Assembly: GCF_028765545.1 (NCBI RefSeq)
Contig: NZ_JARACP010000007.1
Location: 62,001-126,000, forward strand
Origin: Aliivibrio sp. S4MY1
GTDB lineage: Bacteria; Pseudomonadota; Gammaproteobacteria; Enterobacterales; Vibrionaceae
DNA length: 64,000 nt
Reading direction: 5' to 3'
Shown here in pieces: positions 39,468 through 47,038 of the stretch. How positions within the stretch are numbered: the first letter of the stretch is position 1; each line of letters opens with the position of its first letter. Under the pieces are notes generated by a model. The model searched no databases. It was given only the letters and a program-made list of their open reading frames with translations, and was not told the DNA's origin. The position numbers and the translations under genes were made by a program.

Positions 39468-39486
39468 TAGCTCCTCACGGGAGCTA
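39468..39486 (+). promoter_or_regulatory. Hairpin covering the ribosome site of the 39489 gene
   Basis: TAGCTCC (39468-39474) / GGAGCTA (39480-39486), loop TCACG. The right arm contains the GGGAG ribosome site for the ATG at 39489, so translation may be held low. A second small hairpin, AAGAGG-AGTA-CCTCTT, lies at 39441-39456. Confidence 0.55.
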
Positions 39487-39488
39487 GC

Positions 39489-40976
39489 ATGAAATCGATC
39501 CGCTTCTTTCATCGCCGATACAATTTCACATCAAATCAGAAAGACCGTTCTCGTTGTGAGCGATCACTGATGCATTCTCTACGCATAGTAACAGACGCAA
39601 ATACGGCTAAGCAATTTGAGTGGAATGATCGCTTATTCGATACAAATCTATTATGGCGTAATGGTGAAACGTTTCCGTTGCACTCACTTAGTGATGAGAA
39701 CAAAGAACAATTACTTTTTACAACCGCGCCAGCGCCACTAATTCGTGATTACACAAAAATACAAACGAAGCATCGGCAGTACCGTAAGAAACTGAAAACA
39801 GCAATCGCAGCTGAATACAAAAATGGTAACGAGGCAGCTGCTGCATTTCTAGAAGAGATCCTTGAGTCATCAGGGCATGTCTCGTATAGCAATATTGAAA
39901 AGTTCAAAACGATGGTGATGTCGCGGAAAACACAACGAGTCAAAATGTTAGAGACTTATCTTGATGCGCATAACCAAACGCAAAGTGGCCCCAACCTTAA
40001 TTGCACATTTATTCAAGAAGGCATCTTTAAGATCCCTCATCAATGGAAAGTGAGCAATGAACTTATACCATTACATGAATATGTGGACTTTACCGTTAAA
40101 TTTTTAACTCATCACTTTCCTGACTATCCGATCAATATGGTGATCGGACATGATGACGAGCGCGATGTCGAGGAGAACACTGGAACACATACCCATTATT
40201 TTTTGTCAGGAAGAAACAAAAATACAGGTGAATTTGACTTATTAAGAAACCAAAAGATCGTCGTTAATGAATACATAGACAAGGTTGGTTTGAACGATAA
40301 AGTGCTCCCCGTTAATGACGATTTATCTAAAGAGCAAACACGATTTTTTGGGGAGATGTTTCAGAAAATGGTGTTTGAGTATGCTAACGAGCACCTTTTT
40401 AGCAAAAAAGGATTAATCGCAGAACTTGCTCCAGAATCAGAACGTAGATCTAAACAGCGTCAAAAAATGAATCAGGAAGCCAAACTACCGAAATCTGAAC
40501 GGGAGTTCAATTTCCATAATCTAATGATTAAAAAGAAAAAAGAGCAACTATTGGAACTAAATCACCAAGTGACAGATGCAGAAATTCGACTTGATGAAAA
40601 AAATACTCAGCTCAACATCATGGTTGGGGAATTACTGATGCTAAAAGAAGAGCAAAGTGAAACTCAGCAGAAAAACTCCATTTTATTAGAGCAAGTACAA
40701 GAATTACGTGCTGAAAAACAAACGCTTCTAATAACGTTACGCACATTTAATGATGAATTAATGAACAAACTAACGATCTTCTGTACCAAGCTTTTTATGG
40801 CGTTACATACAAAAGATCTTGGTTATCAGCATAAAACAATGCGCTTTCTTGACGAAGCTATGAACACTCTCTTGGAATTACCTGACCCATTGAAGATCAA
40901 GGCTCAAAAATTAATCAGTAAATTATCACCTTCTAACAAAGAAGAACGTCCACGACTCGATAGTAAAGATCGATAG
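39489..40976 (+). CDS. Element protein with relaxase-like HxDE/HxH motif and coiled coil
   Basis: 495 residues. The middle contains GHDDERD (His 221, Asp 223, Glu 224) followed by THTHYFLSGRNKNTG (His 234, His 236), which resembles the metal-binding motif of MobV/Pre-type plasmid mobilisation enzymes (HxDExxPHxH). Residues 330-420 are charged and coiled coil (KKKKEQLLELNHQVTDAEIR). The first 60 residues are basic. I infer a DNA-strand-processing or recombination accessory role; the family is not recognised for certain, and no catalytic Tyr is assigned. Conserved gap sequences show E1 once had this gene. Confidence 0.65.
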   Translation: MKSIRFFHRRYNFTSNQKDRSRCERSLMHSLRIVTDANTAKQFEWNDRLFDTNLLWRNGETFPLHSLSDENKEQLLFTTAPAPLIRDYTKIQTKHRQYRKKLKTAIAAEYKNGNEAAAAFLEEILESSGHVSYSNIEKFKTMVMSRKTQRVKMLETYLDAHNQTQSGPNLNCTFIQEGIFKIPHQWKVSNELIPLHEYVDFTVKFLTHHFPDYPINMVIGHDDERDVEENTGTHTHYFLSGRNKNTGEFDLLRNQKIVVNEYIDKVGLNDKVLPVNDDLSKEQTRFFGEMFQKMVFEYANEHLFSKKGLIAELAPESERRSKQRQKMNQEAKLPKSEREFNFHNLMIKKKKEQLLELNHQVTDAEIRLDEKNTQLNIMVGELLMLKEEQSETQQKNSILLEQVQELRAEKQTLLITLRTFNDELMNKLTIFCTKLFMALHTKDLGYQHKTMRFLDEAMNTLLELPDPLKIKAQKLISKLSPSNKEERPRLDSKDR

Positions 40977-41005
40977 CTATCTATGACGCATTAAGCCTCC
41001 TATTT

Positions 41006-41048
41006 GTTTGTTAGTAATGTTTGTTACTAACAAACATTACTAACAAAC
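41006..41048 (+). promoter_or_regulatory. 43-bp perfect palindrome (21-bp arms)
   Basis: Arms of GTTTGTTAGTAAT + GTTTGTTA meet at a single central C. It lies between the 495-aa gene and the KfrA-like gene, 37 bp before the latter's start codon. Half-copies of the heptads stand at the left edge of all right-end repeats (5296, 11230, 51271) and at 7100. A likely operator for the KfrA-like protein, or a recombination end. Confidence 0.7.
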
Positions 41049-41085
41049 AAACTCCAACAACTATAAAAATAATCATGGTGAAAAA

Positions 41086-42039
41086 ATGGCCAGGCCAAAA
41101 TCCTATACTCAAAATGATATTATCAACGCAGCAAATCAGTTAATTGAAAAAGGAACAGAAATTTCAGGATGGCAACTCAGGGAAATAATAGGGCATGGAC
41201 GGTGTGATACGTTATATAAAGACTTAAAAAGATTGATTGAACAAGGGCATATAAAACTACCAGACAAGTCTAGTATTGAAGTACCACAACCAGCAATAGC
41301 TGTACTGGAAGACCCTAAAGTATTGCCTCTACCCATCGAGATCCAGGAGTCACTTAAACTAATTGAAGGGCAATTATCTTCATTACTTTTTGCTCTCGTC
41401 ACTAAACTCAATGCATCAACTGATACTCACTACGAGCACCTAACACGCGCTCGACTTCTTGAGTCAAAAGCAATTGCTGATGAGGCGGTGACTAAACTAA
41501 TAACAATAGAGGAGAATCTTCTCATAACTGAAGATCGCGTGAAGGTTCAAGTCGAATTAAATGAACAATTAGAACAAGACAATATCGCATTAGAAGAAGA
41601 ACTAGGAACAGCAGAACAACAGTGTACTGAACATCTTGCGACGTTAAAATCAATGAGGAATGAGAATGCATCTCTGCTCAGTGAATTGGAGACTGGTCGA
41701 CAAAATGAAGTTCTGAAAAATGAACAGGTTCTGGCTCTCACTAAACAAAATACAGTATTAGAAACGCAGTGGAATAACTGTCGAACTGAGGTAGAAAAAC
41801 AAATTGAAACGGAATCTCGGTTACTTGTTGAATTAGATCATGTTAGACAACAGCTCACTATTTTATCAACTAAGTATGAAGGAATAACTCAAGCAGAAGC
41901 CAAAGCACAAGCGAAGCTTGAAAGCGCTATAGCAGAAGTAGCTGAGTCAAAAAAGTTAGAAGCGATTCTGTCAGAAAAGATAAGGCACTTAAAGAAGCAT
42001 CAGCACATTATATTCGACCAACCCATTATTGAGGGATAG
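41086..42039 (+). CDS. KfrA-like DNA-binding coiled-coil protein
   Basis: 317 residues. N-terminal ~60 match the KfrA_N pattern (YTQNDIINAANQLIEKGTEI, SGWQLREIIGHGRCDTLYKD, LKRLIEQGHI), a helix-turn-helix found in plasmid KfrA regulators. From about 90 on the protein is one long coiled coil with repeated E/L/Q heptads (EQLEQDNIALEEELGTAEQQ). KfrA proteins bind palindromic operators and autoregulate; the 43-bp palindrome just upstream is the obvious target. Terminated by the hairpin at 42241. Confidence 0.8.
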   Translation: MARPKSYTQNDIINAANQLIEKGTEISGWQLREIIGHGRCDTLYKDLKRLIEQGHIKLPDKSSIEVPQPAIAVLEDPKVLPLPIEIQESLKLIEGQLSSLLFALVTKLNASTDTHYEHLTRARLLESKAIADEAVTKLITIEENLLITEDRVKVQVELNEQLEQDNIALEEELGTAEQQCTEHLATLKSMRNENASLLSELETGRQNEVLKNEQVLALTKQNTVLETQWNNCRTEVEKQIETESRLLVELDHVRQQLTILSTKYEGITQAEAKAQAKLESAIAEVAESKKLEAILSEKIRHLKKHQHIIFDQPIIEG

Positions 42040-42093
42040 TTCAGATTAAATTTAAATAAGATCATTAAAATAGATGATTTTTTCATGGGTTAT

Positions 42094-42186
42094 AAGTACT
42101 AGCGGGAAAGTTATCAACACTTAAGTTGTTAGTATAATGTAAAATAATAGAACTTAAACTTCCGATGACTTTTTTGTAGTTACTTA
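42094..42186 (+). repeat. Dispersed 3'-end repeat, copy R1
   Basis: AAGTACTAGCGGGAAAGTTA, CAACACTTAAGTTGTTAGTA, then GATGACTTTTTTGTAGTTAC and TTA. Ends resemble each other in inverted orientation (TAAGTACT against TAAGTAACTACAAA). Confidence 0.7.
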
Positions 42187-42240
42187 TGACTAGGTGTTCT
42201 TATTCAATCTGTAAATAAGAACTGGCGATGATTCGTGATA

Positions 42241-42271
42241 AAAAGCTGAACATTTCCATGTTCAGCTTTTT
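42241..42271 (+). terminator. Strong Rho-independent terminator
   Basis: 13-bp perfect stem AAAAGCTGAACAT (42241-42253) / ATGTTCAGCTTTT (42258-42270), loop TTCC, T run on the plus side and A run on the other, so it can serve both converging transcripts. Confidence 0.9.
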
Positions 42272-42358
42272 ATATTCTAATCAAGTACCCATTCAGATAT
42301 TAAAACGACTCCTTATCCGAACGGCATTGACCTTGCTTAAACAGTTCTGTTTTAGTAA

Positions 42359-42443
42359 TTAAGTACTAAAGGGAAAGTTCTTAACACTTAAATTATTGAT
42401 ATAATAAGACTTAAATTCCAATAACTTCTTTGTAGGTACTTAG
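42359..42443 (+). repeat. Dispersed 3'-end repeat, copy R2
   Basis: AAGTACTAAAGGGAAAGTTC, then CAATAACTTCTTTGTAGGTA and CTTAG. Adjacent to the stop of the gene at 42444. Confidence 0.7.
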
Positions 42444-42923
42444 TTAACTTACATTAAAACCATACGAAGATAAAGAGTCTTGAATTTTTTTCAAATTGTA
42501 TTCTTTTTTTCTACGATAATGCTTTATAAAGAAAAAGATACTTTGGATTAAAATTGGGAAGCCTATTATTAAGAGAGAAAGAGGTAAAGCGACAATCATT
42601 CCAAATAAGGCAATTCTCAGGCAGGAAGTCGATTCTCTATCGATAAATGATACCTCTGAAATATCTATAATTTTTCTGCTATTAACTACGAGTGCTAATA
42701 GAATATAAGAATCGTAGAATTTTTTTAAGTATAGCTCTACATTCTCACCTACTAAGAGAAACGAATCACATGTGTTATATGCCAATACATTCTTTAACAT
42801 GACATATTCATTATTCTCATCGATAAGTTTAACATAGGCATATTTACTAGATGTTTGATCAAATTCTTTTTGACCCAATATATCTATCCTCCCTTTGTAT
42901 ACTTTTACTGTCATGATCAGCAT
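42444..42923 (-). CDS. Membrane protein of unknown function (159 aa)
   Basis: ATG 42923 overlaps the end of the lipoprotein gene by 7 bp; an ATG at 42914 just after that stop is an alternative. The N-terminal ~95 residues are soluble and mixed strand-like; two close hydrophobic segments follow (about 104-122 and 124-138) and then a basic tail (HYRRKKEYNLKKIQD). It is the second gene of an operon with the lipoprotein, so both may be parts of one envelope complex. No family recognised. Confidence 0.65.
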   Translation of the reverse strand: MLIMTVKVYKGRIDILGQKEFDQTSSKYAYVKLIDENNEYVMLKNVLAYNTCDSFLLVGENVELYLKKFYDSYILLALVVNSRKIIDISEVSFIDRESTSCLRIALFGMIVALPLSLLIIGFPILIQSIFFFIKHYRRKKEYNLKKIQDSLSSYGFNVS

Positions 42924-43249
42924 TTACCCGCTGCTTTTAATAGCGCGTTACAATTAGCACTAGAAGGTATTCTTTTTCCATCTGTTGCGGAACAAATAGC
43001 ATCACTTGTAACCAAGACACCACCCGTGTAATAACACTGGAAGCGACGACCTTTATATATTGCATCAAACTCAACTTTCATTAAATCTGCGGTTCGATTT
43101 TCAATTCGAATCTTATCTGCGCTTGTTCCTAACGCAAATGCAGCCTTTTTCTGAATACTTGTATTATCCCGCGTATTATTATCAATAACGCTACACCCAG
43201 ATAGAATGCCTGTCATTAATAAAAATAAAGTATATTTCGTATGCTTCAT
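42917..43249 (-). CDS. Small lipoprotein of unknown function
   Basis: 110 residues with a lipobox (MTGILSGC, Cys 19), so lipid-anchored. The mature part has four cysteines (FQCYY, AICSA, ANCNA and the terminal GKC), probably two disulfides. First gene of a two-gene operon read away from the XRE regulator, whose operator palindrome overlaps its promoter region. Confidence 0.75.
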   Translation of the reverse strand: MKHTKYTLFLLMTGILSGCSVIDNNTRDNTSIQKKAAFALGTSADKIRIENRTADLMKVEFDAIYKGRRFQCYYTGGVLVTSDAICSATDGKRIPSSANCNALLKAAGKC

Positions 43250-43279
43250 TGCTCTATAAACCCTTTTTTATAAACACAC

Positions 43280-43299
43280 TTGCACCCGTATGGGTGCAA
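43280..43299. promoter_or_regulatory. Operator palindrome 1
   Basis: TTGCACCC-GTAT-GGGTGCAA, 8-bp arms, between the divergent lipoprotein and XRE genes. Predicted binding site of the XRE protein. Confidence 0.7.
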
Positions 43300-43324
43300 T
43301 TCAGGATGATAATATCTGCGATAG

Positions 43325-43350
43325 TGATTGCACACAAATAGGAGCAATCA
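43325..43350. promoter_or_regulatory. Operator palindrome 2
   Basis: TGATTGC (43325-43331) / GCAATCA (43344-43350), sharing the TTGCAC half-site with palindrome 1. It ends 5 bp before the XRE start codon and covers its ribosome site (GGAG), as expected for autorepression. Confidence 0.55.
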
Positions 43351-43355
43351 TAAAT

Positions 43356-43586
43356 ATGATAGAGATCACGGTTCGTAAAAACATTACTGGTTCTAGAATA
43401 AAAAGTATCAGGCTATCAAAAAAATTATCACAGCAGGATGTTGATCGTATTGCTTCACTACAGGGTATCGATCTCACTCGTAGTAGGTTAGCAAAAATTG
43501 AAACAGGCATGATACGAGTTACAGATGAAACTTTGCGTGATCTTTCTATTGTATTTGATGTTAATGTTAGTGAGTTTTTTGAGTAA
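43356..43586 (+). CDS. XRE-family transcriptional regulator
   Basis: 76 residues from ATG 43356 (GGAG 10 bp upstream). An in-frame ATG at 43290 lies inside the operator and is rejected. Helix-turn-helix: RIKSIRLSKKLSQQDVDRIA, then LTRSRLAKIETGMIRVTDET and LRDLSIVFDV, the standard HTH_3 layout. It probably represses itself and the divergent lipoprotein operon through the two palindromes. Confidence 0.85.
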   Translation: MIEITVRKNITGSRIKSIRLSKKLSQQDVDRIASLQGIDLTRSRLAKIETGMIRVTDETLRDLSIVFDVNVSEFFE

Positions 43587-43882
43587 AAAATCTTTTGATG
43601 AGTATAGTGGTTAAATAACTGGATTATTTAAATCCTGAAACTATTCAATTTGACAGTTCCTTTCAGCCCTCTAATAACACGAATAAACTTGAACATGTGA
43701 CTAAACGTCGTTATCAGTCAGAGCAAGTATTAATGAATTTCCGATGTTGATTACACTCTTGAGGTTTGCTGTAAAACAACATGGATTCATTGAATATGGT
43801 TAAGCTAACGTTTGTTAGGCTAATAAACGTTAGCTTAACTTTAGTAACTTCGTATGTTTTTTCTACACCACAATATACGAAG
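43587..43882. other. Intergenic region with two hairpins
   Basis: No gene. GTTAAGCTAACGTTT (43799-43813) / AAACGTTAGCTTAAC (43825-43839) is a 15-bp perfect inverted repeat with an 11-nt loop. CTTCGTAT / ATACGAAG at about 43848-43881 forms a second one. Either could end transcription from both sides. Confidence 0.6.
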
Positions 43883-44080
43883 CTATGACAAGTCCCCAGT
43901 TTCGATCCTAGCGATCATATCTAGAATTTTATCTTTACCACCGAAGGTTTTAAGAACCGCCAATGGACTTAAGCCACCCAGTGGTATTTTGCTGCTCTTT
44001 AGCCAATCTTCACATAATGCTTCATCATTAAAAAGAACCATTAGCCGCGACTTTATTTCGTTATCTAATTCATCTTTCAT
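43883..44080 (-). CDS. Orphan ParS/MbcA-type (DUF2384) domain protein
   Basis: 65 residues from ATG 44080 (GAAGAAAA before it); a TTG at 44125 would add 15 residues. The sequence LFNDEALCEDWLKSSKIPLG, then LSPLAVLKTFGGKDKILDMI and ARIETGD is the C-terminal toxin-binding domain of Xre-MbcA-ParS antitoxins, which normally pair with RES-domain toxins. The usual N-terminal helix-turn-helix is missing and no RES gene is adjacent. It may be a solitary antitoxin or the remains of one. Confidence 0.65.
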   Translation of the reverse strand: MKDELDNEIKSRLMVLFNDEALCEDWLKSSKIPLGGLSPLAVLKTFGGKDKILDMIARIETGDLS

Positions 44081-44325
44081 TTTTTCTTCATTCGCTATTA
44101 TTGATAATAAATACCAATATAACAATAATTAAGTGCTTTATATAAGCACATATTAGTAATTAAATTCACAATAACTTATTTATAGAAACTTACTTTAGAA
44201 TATTGGATAGGCTCTCAATCCAGCTTATGACCTTCATTATTCCACCTAAAATCATATAACCCTAGTAGCTATCCCTAATAGCCCATTGGTAATGGTTTAT
44301 AGCTATTTATTATTTTTCGATTCAA

Positions 44326-45084
44326 TCACTCAGAAGATAAAAATGATTCCTCTGTCGTATAAAAAGTATTTAGAGCTAATTTAAATAAAAACTCTTCTTC
44401 TGACATATTATATTTAACACTTCTTTCAGATAATCGTATTTTTGCCATGCCTGCTAATTCTGGTATTCCTTCTAACCCAGGTATTCCTCCTATTTTATTT
44501 TTTCCAACACTTAGCTTTCTTATATTTTCACAACTATTAGCTAAATCTAATTTGAATTGCTCTAAAAAATTTGTCGTTGTACATAATTCTAAATATTCAT
44601 TTATTGTAACTAACAACGAACTATACATTTCAGGAGAAGCTTTGCAATATGGATAAATTGAATCGATCCCTATCGTACTACTTCGTGACAGTATCCAGTT
44701 CCACTTTTTACTATGGGTTAAATGATTTAATAAATGGGGATTACCAACGCGCTGAATACACACGTATTGAACAAAATCCACTTTTAAGAGTTCAGAGACA
44801 ATAGCCGAAAAAAGCCCTTTATTTTGAAGACTGTTAGCTATTTCTATTCGCTCAATAGCTGGACAACAGCGATAAATATTACGCTGTTCATTTTTATCTT
44901 TAACCTCAGAACTTGAATACAATATAACTTTCTCTAATTTTGAAAGTAATACTGGCGGGTATGTATCAGGTATAACAATCAGCAATTCAATATGTTCATT
45001 CTTATACCTAAACGATCCTTCCAGTTTTGATTTAGAGAATTTTTTCGCTATATCTTTAGATAAAAAATCAATAAATTGATCCAT
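44326..45084 (-). CDS. Uncharacterised protein with GNAT-like segment
   Basis: 252 residues, soluble. The middle (IERIEIANSLQNKGLFSAIV, SELLKVDFVQYVCIQRVGNP, HLLNHLTHSKKWNW) follows the acetyl-CoA-binding pattern of GNAT acetyltransferases, but the canonical Q/RxxGxG/A loop is degraded (SLQNKGLF). The C-terminal third (GGIPGLEGIPELAGMAKIRL) is unusual and unrecognised. Stands alone; function unknown. Confidence 0.6.
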   Translation of the reverse strand: MDQFIDFLSKDIAKKFSKSKLEGSFRYKNEHIELLIVIPDTYPPVLLSKLEKVILYSSSEVKDKNEQRNIYRCCPAIERIEIANSLQNKGLFSAIVSELLKVDFVQYVCIQRVGNPHLLNHLTHSKKWNWILSRSSTIGIDSIYPYCKASPEMYSSLLVTINEYLELCTTTNFLEQFKLDLANSCENIRKLSVGKNKIGGIPGLEGIPELAGMAKIRLSERSVKYNMSEEEFLFKLALNTFYTTEESFLSSE

Positions 45085-45837
45085 TTTAATGCCTCATTAT
45101 GAATATGGAAAAATAGTTAAAAGTTAAAATTAAAGACAAATGTAACTTTACCTTTCCAGAGAAGTATTTCATCAAGTAGCAGAAAGAATCAAATTATTAA
45201 CTTCAAGGGAAATTAACAATTGACAAGATAAAAGACATTAAAAAAGAACAACTTAGGATAATGGTGATTTTATTAATTAATATAATCACTTATTTATACT
45301 GAATATTAAACATTCATTTTTTCAATCTAAATTCGAGTAAAAATAAAATATTTATTTTAAAAATTTAATTTAAATTACTAACATTCCACCTTGTCCGAAC
45401 AGCTATTATTTGTATAATACGCACTCTCTATTTTTTTTAAAATTTTGTGGCCTACCTCTAAATTATTAAAATAAGAACAAGTGAATAGTGCAATTATCGA
45501 GAGTTTTTCTATTTAGACGGCAGGCTAGTAATCATCATTTTTTCTGAGTACGGGACACTGAATAGGAAAATTATGTGGACATCGATTATCATTCCGCACT
45601 AGATAGATATTAAATAAACCATAACTCCTAAAAATAACAGTCACTGCACAAATATACGGAGGAAAATGGTGCCTATTCCACCTCTAGCAACACCAGAAGT
45701 GGAATGAAATATGAGCACTAGCGTAAATTTCATCTTAACCAATCGTCATTTTCAACTGGACAAACATTTAAAAGTAATATAGATTGAACCCATTGAAATT
45801 TATCAGCTTAATGCAGATAGAAGAGTTAGGGATAGTT
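45085..45837. other. AT-rich region left of element E4
   Basis: No gene recognised. At 45666-45707 a 13-codon frame (MVPIPPLATPEVE) follows GGAGG. The same stretch forms nested stems ATTCCAC (45675) / GTGGAAT (45699) and GTGC (45669) / GCAC (45714). Its role is unknown. The last bases, AGGGATAG (45828-45835), pair with CTATCCCT inside att C. Confidence 0.4.
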
Positions 45838-45860
45838 TTCAAATCCCTATCCCTCCACCA
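45838..45860 (+). repeat. att-like site C
   Basis: 23 bp identical to sites A and D, ending CTATCCCTCCACCA. Preceded by AGGGATAG, which makes an 8-bp inverted repeat with CTATCCCT; the right-end copies lack this left arm. Confidence 0.75.
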
Positions 45861-45875
45861 AATCAAAAGATTAAG

Positions 45876-45900
45876 CCGCTGTTTTTACAGCGGTTTTTTT
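45876..45900 (+). terminator. Terminator after att C
   Basis: CCGCTG (45876-45881) / CAGCGG (45888-45893) followed by seven T. Confidence 0.8.
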
Positions 45901-45945
45901 GTATCTGTACTATCGAAAATCACCTTGCACAGAAAGGTGGCACAG

Positions 45946-47038
45946 ATGTACTTATTAAGACTTCCAAATAGCGTGTACTATACTCGTATCGCTACTCCAG
46001 TTTCACTCCGTGAAAGTGGTTATCCTAACGAACTAAAATTCTCCCTACTTACTCGTGAGCGTAAAACCGCTTATCGTCGAAATGTTGAGCAAGTTCAATT
46101 ACTTCATGCATTGTTTGAGAAAGCCATTGCGCTCTCTTTAACGATTGTCGAGTTTAAAACTGAACTGGCTGAGTCGATTAACATTCTACGCGCGGCTTAT
46201 AACGCAGAACCTGAAACGCAAACTAAAGCCCCTAGGCTTGTAGCAGAGCCTTCACCAAAAATAAAAATCTCTACACCTTTACCTGTCATTACTTCAAGTA
46301 CGCTCACTGAATTTATCCAATCAAAGAAATTAGAAGGAGTCACGCAACTCACCCTTACTCAGTTAGAGCAACGATGTAATGATTTTTTAGGCTATCTAAA
46401 AGAGCTAAATACAGATAAGCCCACCAATAGTATTGCAATGCACTATCGAGACCGATTACTCAAACGACGCTTATCGCAAACAAAACACAGACTTTAAGTG
46501 GATAACCTTATTGATGCTTTATCAAGGCTGTAGACCATCAGAAGCTTGTCAGCTTCAAGTTCGGGATATCAAGCAAGACGAACTACCTTGCATCCAGTTC
46601 TCGGACTCTGGTGACGCTCAGAAGCTGAAAAACCAGTTATCCAATCGAACCGTGCCCATTCATCAAACATTGTTAGATATGGGCTTCTTAGCCTTTGTGA
46701 AAGCTCGCCAGCGAGCAAAAGAAACACAGCTCTTTAATGTAACGCCTCGCGGTGCAGATAATGATTGGTCAAAGGATTATAGAAAGACCTTCGGCAATAT
46801 TCTTAATGACGTGGGCTTTAAAGCGGGACAACGAGCTACCGCCTATTCATTCCGTCATACCTTTATTGATGAGTTAAAACGAGCGAATGTCGAAGAGTAT
46901 GTGGTTTCTGAAATTGTAGGCCATAAACATCAAAACATGACCTACGGTAGATATGGTAAACGACTGGAGCCAGAGCAGCTTGTAGAGGCCGTAAATCTAT
47001 TTCGTTTAGATGACATAGATATCACCTTAAGTGCATAG
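45946..47038 (+). pseudogene. DUF6538-type tyrosine recombinase with internal deletion
   Basis: Starts at ATG 45946 with AAGGTGG ahead. The first ~185 codons (MYLLRLPNSVYYTRIATPVS to IAMHYRDRLLKR) are homologous to copies 1 and 2. About 60 codons are then missing relative to them, and the frame shifts near 46465-46490. The catalytic half continues in the other frame (LLMLYQGCRPSEACQL, TAYSFRHTFIDEL, GHKHQNMTYGRYGKR) to 47038. Sequence divergence from copies 1/2 shows an older, separate lineage of element. Confidence 0.88.

Larger units (their letters stand above)
38228..42039 (+). mobile_element. Integrative element E3, conserved gene core
   Basis: Recombinase, HxDE/HxH protein and KfrA-like protein in one direction. 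The spacers between them match the collapsed middle of E1 (CAACGCAACCCGCTG, GGAGCTA, CGCATTAAGCC, the heptad palindrome), so E3 preserves the genes E1 lost. No att sequence or right-end repeat was found around it, so its true ends are unknown and may extend to the genes at 42.4-45.1 kb. Similar recombinase-plus-accessory sets define mobile islands reported from vibrios; identity is untested. Confidence 0.6.

Noticed and set aside
41006-41048. Integron attC site or CRISPR repeat
   Set aside because: No attC core (GTTRRRY/RYYYAAC) arrangement with a cassette, and no spacer-repeat periodicity; it is a single long palindrome.
43290-43355. Longer N-terminus for the XRE protein
   Set aside because: It would start inside an operator palindrome without a ribosome site, and the added residues match no HTH homologue.
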